A stretch of DNA of 5,069 bases from Dokdonella sp. GTDB lineage: Bacteria > Pseudomonadota > Gammaproteobacteria > Xanthomonadales > Rhodanobacteraceae. The stretch is from assembly GCA_030150315.1 (NCBI GenBank), contig JASLGB010000405.1:1-5069 (forward strand), read 5' to 3'. Position numbers and translations under genes: made by a program. Below the pieces are notes generated by a model. That model saw only the letters and a program-made list of their open reading frames with translations. It searched no databases and was not told where the DNA came from. This document shows positions 1 to 5,069 of the stretch, one piece after another. Position 1 is the stretch's first letter. Each line of letters begins with the position of its first letter.

Positions 1-2861
1 TTTCCGGCATTCCGCATTCGGTACGCGTGTTCTCGCATACCCAGTTCGGCCTCTCGATGATCATCATCACCTTCGACGACAAGGCCGACGACTATTTTGC
101 GCGCGCGCAGGTGCTGGAACGCCTGCAGGGCATCGATCTGCCGCCCGATGTGAAGCCCGGCATCGAGGCGATGAGTTCGGCCATCGGCGAGATCTACCGT
201 TATCGGCTGCGCGGCGATCATCTCTCGCCGACGGAGTTGCGCACGTTGCAGGAGTGGGTGATGGAGCGCCGGCTGCGCACCGTGCCCGGTGTCGCCGATG
301 TCATCAGCTTCGGTGGCCACGTCAAAAGCTACGAGGTGCAGCCCGATCTGGACAAGCTGCGCGACCGAGGCGTCAGCCTGGGTGAGCTTGCCGAGGCGCT
401 GGGAAAAGGCAGCGCCAATGCCGGCGGCGGATACGTCGAGCATGGCCAGCAGCAGTATCTGATCCGCGGCATCGGGTTGATGCAGTCGGCGGACGACATC
501 GGCGAGGTCGTCGTGGCCGAACGTTCCGGCGTGCCGGTGCGCGTGCGCGAGATCGCGACGATTGGCGAGGCCGACATTCCGCGTCAGGGTCTGGTCGGGC
601 AGGACGACAACGACGACATCGTGTTCGGCCTGGTACTGATGCGCAAGGGAGAAAACCCGAGCGACGTGCTCGACGGCCTGCACGAGCGCGTTGCCGAGAT
701 CCAGGCGCGGCAGTTGCCGCCGGGCGTCACCATCGAGCCGTTCTACGATCGATCGTGGCTGGTCGCCACCACCCTCAAGACGGTATTCACCAACCTGCTC
801 GAAGGCGCGCTGCTGGTGCTCGCCGTGTTGTGGCTGTTCCTGGCCAATTTCCGCGCGGCGATCATCGTTGCGGCGGTGATTCCGCTGGCGCTGCTCTCGA
901 CCTTCCTCGGCCTGACCTTCTGGGGCATTCCAGCCAACCTGCTGTCTCTGGGCGCGATGGACTTCGGCATCATCGTCGACGGTGCGGTCATCGTGGTGGA
1001 GCACATCTTCGCGCAACTGTCGAAGCTGCCGGAGGGCAGCGACCGACGCACGCGCATGCGGACCGTGTTGCGCGCGACCAGCGAAGTCGGGCGTCCGACA
1101 TTCTTCTCGATGCTGATCATCATCGCCGCGCACATCCCGATCTTCACGCTGCAGCGGCACGAAGGCCGCATCTTCGCGCCGATGGCGTATTCGGTGACGT
1201 CGGCGTTAACCGGTGCGCTGATTCTGGCGTTGACGGTGGTGCCGCTGTTCTCGCTGTGGCTGCTGCGCGGGCGGCTGCCGCAGGGCGAGAATCGCCTGAT
1301 GCAGGTATTGAAGCGCCTGTATCGACCGGTGCTGCTGTGGGCGATCGAGCGTCCGCGCACGGTCACGCTTGCCGCGCTGGTGGTGCTGGCGCTCAGTCTC
1401 GGCATCGGGGCGCGGCTTGGCAGCGAATTCCTGCCGGAGCTGGACGAGGGGTCGATCTGGCTCACCGCGACGCTTGATCCGAGCATTTCCCTGAAGGAGG
1501 CGCAGTCGCAGTCGCGTCGCATCCGCGAGCTGGTGCGCACGATTCCGGAAGTGCGCACGATCGTCGCCAAGCTTGGCCGCCCCGAGGACGGCTCCGATGC
1601 AAAGGGGGCCAACCAGATCGAGTCGCTGGTCGATCTGTGGCCAGAAAAGGACTGGAAGCGCGGCCTGACCAAGGCGGCGATCATCGATGAAATCCAGCGC
1701 ACGCTGGAGGAAAGCATTCCCGGTGCGGAGTTTTCCAGCTCGCAGCCGGTGCGCGACAACATCCTCGAAAGCATCTCGCAGATCAAGGGCCAGATCGTGG
1801 TCAAGATCAACGGCGAAGACCTCGACAAGCTGAGTGCCCATGCGCGCGCGATCCTTGCGCAGGTGCGCGATGTCGACGGTGTCGAGAGTGCCTTCGTCGA
1901 CCGCGACGGCAGCCTGCCGCAGACACGCATCGAGATCGATCGCGATCGCGCCGCGCGCTACGGACTCAACGTGCGCGACATCGAGGAGGTGATCGAGACC
2001 GCACTCGGCGGCCGCGAGGTCGGCGAGATCTGGGAAGGCGAGCGCCGCTTCGCGATCATGCTTCGGCTGCACGAAACCGACCGCGAGTTGCAGCGCCTGC
2101 GCGATGTCCGCGTGACCGCGGCGGGTGGCTCGGCCGTAACGCTTGGCGAAGTCGCCGATTTTTCAGCCGCCAGCGGCGCGATCAACATCTCGCGCGAGAA
2201 CGGCGAGCGCGTGAAGGCGGTCAGCGTATTCATCTCGGGACGCGACATGGGCAGCGTGGTCGCCGACATGCGCCAGCGCATTGCCGCTGCGGTGACGCTC
2301 GAGCCGGGCTACTCGATCACCTGGTCTGGCGAGTTCGAGAACCAGGAGCGCGCGATGCAGCGTCTCGCCTGGGTGGTTCCGCTGTCGATCCTGATCATCT
2401 TCGTGCTGCTGTTTGATGCGTTCAAGAACTTCGGCAGTGCGGCGTTGATCATTGCCAACGTGCCGTTCGCGATGATTGGCGGCATCCTGTTGCTGTTCGC
2501 GACCGGCATTCCGCTGTCGGTCTCGGCGGCGATCGGGTTCATTGCGCTGTTTGGCCAGGCCGTGTTGAACGGCGTCGTCCTGCTCAGCCATTTCGGCCAG
2601 TTGCGCGAGCGCGGCGCGAGCCTGCGCGAGGCCGTGGTGGAGGGTTCGCTCGATCGCCTGCGCACCGTCATCATGACGGCCTTGCTGGCGATGTTCGGTC
2701 TGGTGCCGATGGCCTTGTCACGCGCAATCGGCGCGGAGACGCAGAAGCCGCTGGCGGTGGTCGTGATCGGCGGCCTGCTGTCGGCGACCGTGCTGACGCT
2801 GGTGCTGTTGCCGTCGCTGTACCACTGGCTCAACTCGCGCCACGACCCTCGACCAAAGTAG
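1..2861 (+). CDS. czcA: CzcA-type heavy-metal efflux RND pump, inner-membrane subunit (5' end outside window)
   Basis: This is the proton-driven pump subunit of a tripartite metal efflux system, which works with a periplasmic adaptor (CzcB type) and an outer-membrane channel (CzcC type). The frame is open from base 3, giving 952 visible residues; the GTG at 27 is internal, not a start. Residues below count from that GTG. Residues 1 to about 245 are periplasmic porter sequence, 250-413 hold membrane segments TM2-TM6, about 444-462 is TM7, 463-775 is the second periplasmic loop, and 779-936 hold the last five segments. TM4 carries the charged motif DFGIIVDGAVIVVEH, with D312, D318 and E325 spaced exactly like D402, D408 and E415 of Cupriavidus CzcA. 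That offset implies about 1,034 residues in total, with TM1 and the start of the first loop missing. LDEGS (472-476) is also typical of the family. The charged TM4 motif points to Zn/Co/Cd/Ni-type divalent export rather than the Cu/Ag CusA type; the exact metal is inferred. The usual Asn after the motif Glu is His. Partner genes probably lie upstream. Confidence 0.93.
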   Translation, partial: SGIPHSVRVFSHTQFGLSMIIITFDDKADDYFARAQVLERLQGIDLPPDVKPGIEAMSSAIGEIYRYRLRGDHLSPTELRTLQEWVMERRLRTVPGVADVISFGGHVKSYEVQPDLDKLRDRGVSLGELAEALGKGSANAGGGYVEHGQQQYLIRGIGLMQSADDIGEVVVAERSGVPVRVREIATIGEADIPRQGLVGQDDNDDIVFGLVLMRKGENPSDVLDGLHERVAEIQARQLPPGVTIEPFYDRSWLVATTLKTVFTNLLEGALLVLAVLWLFLANFRAAIIVAAVIPLALLSTFLGLTFWGIPANLLSLGAMDFGIIVDGAVIVVEHIFAQLSKLPEGSDRRTRMRTVLRATSEVGRPTFFSMLIIIAAHIPIFTLQRHEGRIFAPMAYSVTSALTGALILALTVVPLFSLWLLRGRLPQGENRLMQVLKRLYRPVLLWAIERPRTVTLAALVVLALSLGIGARLGSEFLPELDEGSIWLTATLDPSISLKEAQSQSRRIRELVRTIPEVRTIVAKLGRPEDGSDAKGANQIESLVDLWPEKDWKRGLTKAAIIDEIQRTLEESIPGAEFSSSQPVRDNILESISQIKGQIVVKINGEDLDKLSAHARAILAQVRDVDGVESAFVDRDGSLPQTRIEIDRDRAARYGLNVRDIEEVIETALGGREVGEIWEGERRFAIMLRLHETDRELQRLRDVRVTAAGGSAVTLGEVADFSAASGAINISRENGERVKAVSVFISGRDMGSVVADMRQRIAAAVTLEPGYSITWSGEFENQERAMQRLAWVVPLSILIIFVLLFDAFKNFGSAALIIANVPFAMIGGILLLFATGIPLSVSAAIGFIALFGQAVLNGVVLLSHFGQLRERGASLREAVVEGSLDRLRTVIMTALLAMFGLVPMALSRAIGAETQKPLAVVVIGGLLSATVLTLVLLPSLYHWLNSRHDPRPK

Positions 2862-2904
2862 CGGATGCGTGGCGGTGCCGTGGGGCTAGTCTGACAAGAC
2901 GACC

Positions 2905-2909
2905 GGAGG
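2905..2909 (+). promoter_or_regulatory. Ribosome binding site of prpE
   Basis: GGAGG lies seven bases before the ATG at 2917. This is a near-ideal Shine-Dalgarno match and spacing, and it supports that ATG as the start. It sits in the 55-base gap after the pump gene, so prpE has its own translation signal and does not depend on translational coupling. No convincing terminator or promoter is visible in the gap, so read-through from the pump gene is possible. Confidence 0.8.
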
Positions 2910-2916
2910 CATCGCC

Positions 2917-4806
2917 ATGCAGTACGAAGAACTTTACCGTCGCTCGATCGAGGAGCCCGAGGCCTTCTGGTCCGAACAGGCGCGGGCGATCCATTGGCAC
3001 AAGCCGCCGCAGGCGATCCTGGAATATTCCGATCCGCCGTTCCGGCGCTGGTTCGTCGGCGGCGAGACCAATCTTTGCTACAACGCGGTCGATCGCCACC
3101 TGGCCGAGCGCGCGGATCAGCTTGCGCTGGTAGCGGTATCCACCGAGACCGGAATCACGCGCGAAATCACCTACCGTGATCTGTACCGCGAGGTGAACAC
3201 CTTCGCCGCGGTGCTGAAATCGCTGGGCGTCGGGCGCGGCGACCGCGTCGTCATCTACATGCCGAACATCGCCGAAGCGGTATTCGCGATGCTCGCCTGC
3301 GCCCGCATCGGCGCGATCCACTCGGTCGTGTTCGGCGGTTTTGCCGCGCACAATCTTGCGCTGCGCATCGACGATGCCGAGCCGAAGCTGCTGATCTGCG
3401 CCGACGCCGGCATGCGTGCCGGCAAGACGATTCCGTACAAGCCGCTGGTCGATGCGGCCTGCGCCGAAGCGAAGTCGCCGCCGGAGCATGTTCTGGTCGT
3501 CGGCCGCGGGCTGGATCCGGGTCACGCGCGCGTCGCGGACCGCGACGTCGACTACGCCGAGATGCGCGCGCAGCTTGAGGGCAGCGAGGTGCCCATCGAG
3601 TGGCTGGAGTCGAATGAGCCGAGCTATCTGCTCTACACCTCCGGCACCACCGGCAAGCCCAAGGGCGTGCAGCGCGATGTCGGCGGCTATGCGGTCGCGC
3701 TGGCCTTGTCGATGTGGGCGATCTACGACATCCGCGCCGGGCAGACGATGTTCACCACGTCCGATGTCGGGTGGGCGGTCGGACATTCCTACAACGTGTA
3801 CGGGCCGCTGATCGCCGGCGCGACGGTACTGCTTTACGAGGGCTTGCCGACGCATCCCGACGGCGGCATCTGGTGGCAGCTGTGCGAGCGCTACCGGGTG
3901 CGCACGATGTTCTCCTCGCCGACCGCGATCCGCGTGCTGAAGAAGCAGGATCCGCAGTGGCTGAAGCAATACGACCTGTCGGCGTTGAAATGGCTGTTCC
4001 TGGCCGGCGAGCCGCTCGACGAGCCGACCGCGCAATGGATCGGCGAAGGCATCGGCAAGACCATCATCGACAACTACTGGCAGACCGAAACCGGGTGGCC
4101 GGTGCTGACCCTGATGCCGGGGCTGGACCTGAAGCCGGTCAAGTTCGGCTCGCCCGGCCTGCCGAGCCCGGGCTACCGCCTGCGCGTGATCGACGAGGCC
4201 AGCGGGCAGGATGCGGCGCCGGGCGAGAAGGGCGTGCTGGTGATCGCGCCGCCGCTGCCGCCTGGCTGCATGACGACGATATGGCGCGACGACACGCGCT
4301 TCCGCAGCAGCTATTTCAGCCATTTCAGGGAATTGCTCTACAGCTCGCTCGACTGGGCCTTGCGCGACGAGGACGGCTACACCTTCATCCTCGGGCGCAC
4401 CGACGATGTCATCAACGTCGCCGGCCATCGCCTTGGCACGCGCGAGATCGAGGAGTCGGTTTCCTCGTATCCGGGCGTTGCCGAGGCCGCCGTGGTCGGC
4501 GTGCAGGACGAACTGAAAGGCCAGGTGCCGATCGTGTTCGCCACGCTGAAGCAGTTGGAGGGCCAATCCGCGCAGGAAGCGGCCAGCGGCATGCTGAAGT
4601 GCGTGGTGGATCAACTCGGCGCGGTCGCGCGACCGGCCCGCGTCTACGTCGTCAATGCGTTGCCGAAGACGCGCTCCGGCAAGCTGCTGCGTCGCTCGCT
4701 GCAGGCACTGGCCGAGCAGCGCGATCCGGGTGATCTTTCCACGCTGGACGATCCCGCCGCGCTCGATGAAGTCAGGAAAGCGCTGGAGCGCGATCAGTGG
4801 GGCTGA
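2917..4806 (+). CDS. prpE: Propionyl-CoA synthetase (propionate--CoA ligase, AMP-forming)
   Basis: This cytoplasmic enzyme activates propionate with ATP to propionyl-AMP and then forms propionyl-CoA, feeding the methylcitrate cycle or another propionyl-CoA route. The 629 residues match the usual PrpE length (about 628), and N- and C-termini both align with enteric PrpE from memory. An ACAS_N-type region (about 1-60) precedes the AMP-binding domain. Visible motifs are GAIHSVVFGGFA (132-143), the P-loop YTSGTTGKPKG (240-250), QRDVGGYAVAL (252-262), DVGW (283-286), AGEPLDEPT (363-371) and YWQTETGWP (387-395). Asp479, Arg494 and Arg505 have the same spacing as the ATP-binding Asp500, Arg515 and Arg526 of Salmonella Acs. 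The hinge motif GRTDDVINVAGHRLGT is at 493-508, and the catalytic lysine is K589 in PKTRSGK, equivalent to the acylated K592 of Salmonella PrpE. YWQTETGWP and QRDVGGY favour PrpE over acetyl-CoA synthetase, which has WWQTETGG. The gene is intact and stands without prpB, prpC or prpD in the window. Control by acylation of K589 is inferred from the family. Confidence 0.95.
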   Translation: MQYEELYRRSIEEPEAFWSEQARAIHWHKPPQAILEYSDPPFRRWFVGGETNLCYNAVDRHLAERADQLALVAVSTETGITREITYRDLYREVNTFAAVLKSLGVGRGDRVVIYMPNIAEAVFAMLACARIGAIHSVVFGGFAAHNLALRIDDAEPKLLICADAGMRAGKTIPYKPLVDAACAEAKSPPEHVLVVGRGLDPGHARVADRDVDYAEMRAQLEGSEVPIEWLESNEPSYLLYTSGTTGKPKGVQRDVGGYAVALALSMWAIYDIRAGQTMFTTSDVGWAVGHSYNVYGPLIAGATVLLYEGLPTHPDGGIWWQLCERYRVRTMFSSPTAIRVLKKQDPQWLKQYDLSALKWLFLAGEPLDEPTAQWIGEGIGKTIIDNYWQTETGWPVLTLMPGLDLKPVKFGSPGLPSPGYRLRVIDEASGQDAAPGEKGVLVIAPPLPPGCMTTIWRDDTRFRSSYFSHFRELLYSSLDWALRDEDGYTFILGRTDDVINVAGHRLGTREIEESVSSYPGVAEAAVVGVQDELKGQVPIVFATLKQLEGQSAQEAASGMLKCVVDQLGAVARPARVYVVNALPKTRSGKLLRRSLQALAEQRDPGDLSTLDDPAALDEVRKALERDQWG

Positions 4807-4823
4807 CGCGCTCGTTCAGGTTG

Positions 4824-4841
4824 CAATCCGGCGGCCGGTTG
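4824..4841 (+). terminator. Possible hairpin terminator after prpE
   Basis: Eighteen bases after the prpE stop, CAA-CCGG pairs with CCGGTTG in a seven-base-pair stem with one bulged T (4827) and a CGG loop. It is well placed to end the prpE transcript. However, no T-tract follows (the next bases are TGGG), so it is not a classical intrinsic terminator and may only stabilise the 3' end or arise by chance in GC-rich DNA. Confidence 0.25.
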
Positions 4842-4842
4842 T

Positions 4843-4861
4843 GGGCACCTCGAATAACCCC
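4843..4861 (+). repeat. Candidate IS terminal inverted repeat (IS5-like)
   Basis: The stretch begins GGGCACCTCGAATAACC. From memory, the E. coli IS5 end begins GGAAGGTGCGAATAAG. Both start with GG and carry CGAATAA at exactly the ninth base from the tip. The motif lies on the outer side of the probable transposase tail, as an IS end should. The second copy is outside the window, so the inverted repeat is not demonstrated. Confidence 0.3.
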
Positions 4862-4950
4862 ACCCCGACCCTCCCGAGCCGATCCATCGCCTCCGGTCAG
4901 GCCATGAAGCGCCGATTCGATCAGCACACTCATCAGTGTTGGCGACGTTC

Positions 4951-4970
4951 AAGCAGCCTCTCGGCTGCCC
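4951..4970 (-). terminator. Hairpin after the transposase stop, possible weak terminator
   Basis: On the - strand, GCAGCC-GAGA-GGCTGC forms a perfect six-base-pair stem (4953-4958 with 4963-4968) capped by a GNRA-type GAGA tetraloop, extendable by two G-U pairs. It starts seven bases after the transposase stop codon. Only two T residues follow (TTGAACG), so termination would be weak. It could also serve as a subterminal IS structure. Confidence 0.35.
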
Positions 4971-4977
4971 GCCGGCG

Positions 4978-5069
4978 TCACGCTGGCGTGATGCCGCGCC
5001 TCTGCAGTCGCGCCAGGTGCATCAGGTTGTGTGCGATCACCTTCAGCTCGATCACCGCCTTCGCTCGCG
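4978..5069 (-). CDS. Probable DDE transposase, C-terminal fragment (cut by window end)
   Basis: On the - strand, a frame open to the window edge reads 29 complete codons, from RAKAVIELKVIAHNLMHL to a tail ending RRGITPA, then TGA at 4978-4980. A basic residue followed by a helix with xxAHNLxxLxRL just before the stop is typical of the extreme C-terminus of DDE transposases of the IS5, IS1182 and IS4 kinds. The stretch is too short to fix the family: IS5 itself ends differently (roughly LFTLANLF), although the nearby repeat candidate looks IS5-like. The catalytic residues lie outside the window, so it is unknown whether the gene is intact. It converges on prpE, with 171 bases between the two stop codons. 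A different gene ending in a similar helix cannot be excluded. Confidence 0.5.
   Translation of the reverse strand, partial: RAKAVIELKVIAHNLMHLARLQRRGITPA

Larger units (their letters stand above)
4843..5069 (-). mobile_element. Probable end of an insertion sequence (rest beyond window)
   Basis: The right edge reads on the - strand as the C-terminus of a probable transposase, followed by about 135 bases of non-coding DNA leading to prpE. If the repeat-like motif at 4843-4861 is the element's end, the IS occupies everything from there to the window edge and beyond. The left boundary is uncertain: the four bases before the motif, TTGT, do not fit the YTAR target preference of IS5-group elements, and the opposite end cannot be seen. 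Confidence 0.4.

Noticed and set aside
27..29. GTG as the start codon of the pump gene.
   Set aside because: The frame continues open upstream to the window edge, and residue spacing shows that 80-90 residues including TM1 must precede it.
743..1930. Long - strand open frame (395 codons) opposite the pump gene, with others at 1206-2072 and 2309-2833.
   Set aside because: They have low-complexity, Ser/Arg-rich or Arg/Gln-rich translations, no family resemblance, and lie wholly opposite a conserved pump gene.
2887..2892. TAGTCT as a -10 element of a prpE promoter.
   Set aside because: No reasonable -35 hexamer lies 16-18 bases upstream (the sequence there is GATGCG or its neighbours), so a promoter is not supported.
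2830..4614. A 594-codon open frame on the - strand opposite prpE.
   Set aside because: It is a shadow of high-GC coding sequence: its translation is rich in Arg, Ala, His and Gln with no recognisable domain, and it covers a gene whose identity is certain.
3714..4733. A 339-codon + strand open frame inside prpE, and a similar one at 755-1477 inside the pump gene.
   Set aside because: Both are alternative-frame shadows with Arg/Ala-rich translations and no ribosome binding site or domain.
2917..4806. Acetyl-CoA synthetase (acs) as the identity of the second gene.
   Set aside because: YWQTETGWP, QRDVGGYAVAL and the C-terminal sequence match PrpE rather than Acs, and 629 residues is shorter than typical Acs (about 650).

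Overview
The window holds two GC-rich genes on the + strand and, at its right edge, what looks like the tail of an insertion sequence on the - strand. Strong G/C bias at third codon positions, the gene families and a GGAGG ribosome binding site fit a high-GC proteobacterium. A gammaproteobacterium near the Xanthomonadales is my guess, but no marker here fixes the taxon.

Layout. Bases 1-2861 are the 3' part of a CzcA-type heavy-metal efflux pump gene (inner-membrane RND antiporter); its first 80-90 codons lie outside the window. A 55-base gap (2862-2916) carries the ribosome binding site of the next gene. Bases 2917-4806 are a complete propionyl-CoA synthetase gene (prpE, 629 codons) with all adenylation motifs and the catalytic lysine. 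Bases 4807-4977 hold no gene. They contain a hairpin just after prpE, a motif resembling an IS5-group terminal repeat, and a second hairpin that could end the - strand gene. Bases 4978-5069 read on the - strand as the last 29 complete codons of a probable DDE transposase, cut by the window end.

The two intact reading frames are not functionally linked in an obvious way. The pump exports divalent metal ions with outer-membrane and adaptor partners that would be encoded upstream. PrpE activates propionate for the methylcitrate or another propionyl-CoA pathway. None of its usual partners (prpB, prpC, prpD) is present, and the downstream side is closed off by the probable mobile element. The junction between prpE and that element is the only accessory-looking part. 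I see no sign of an undescribed system.
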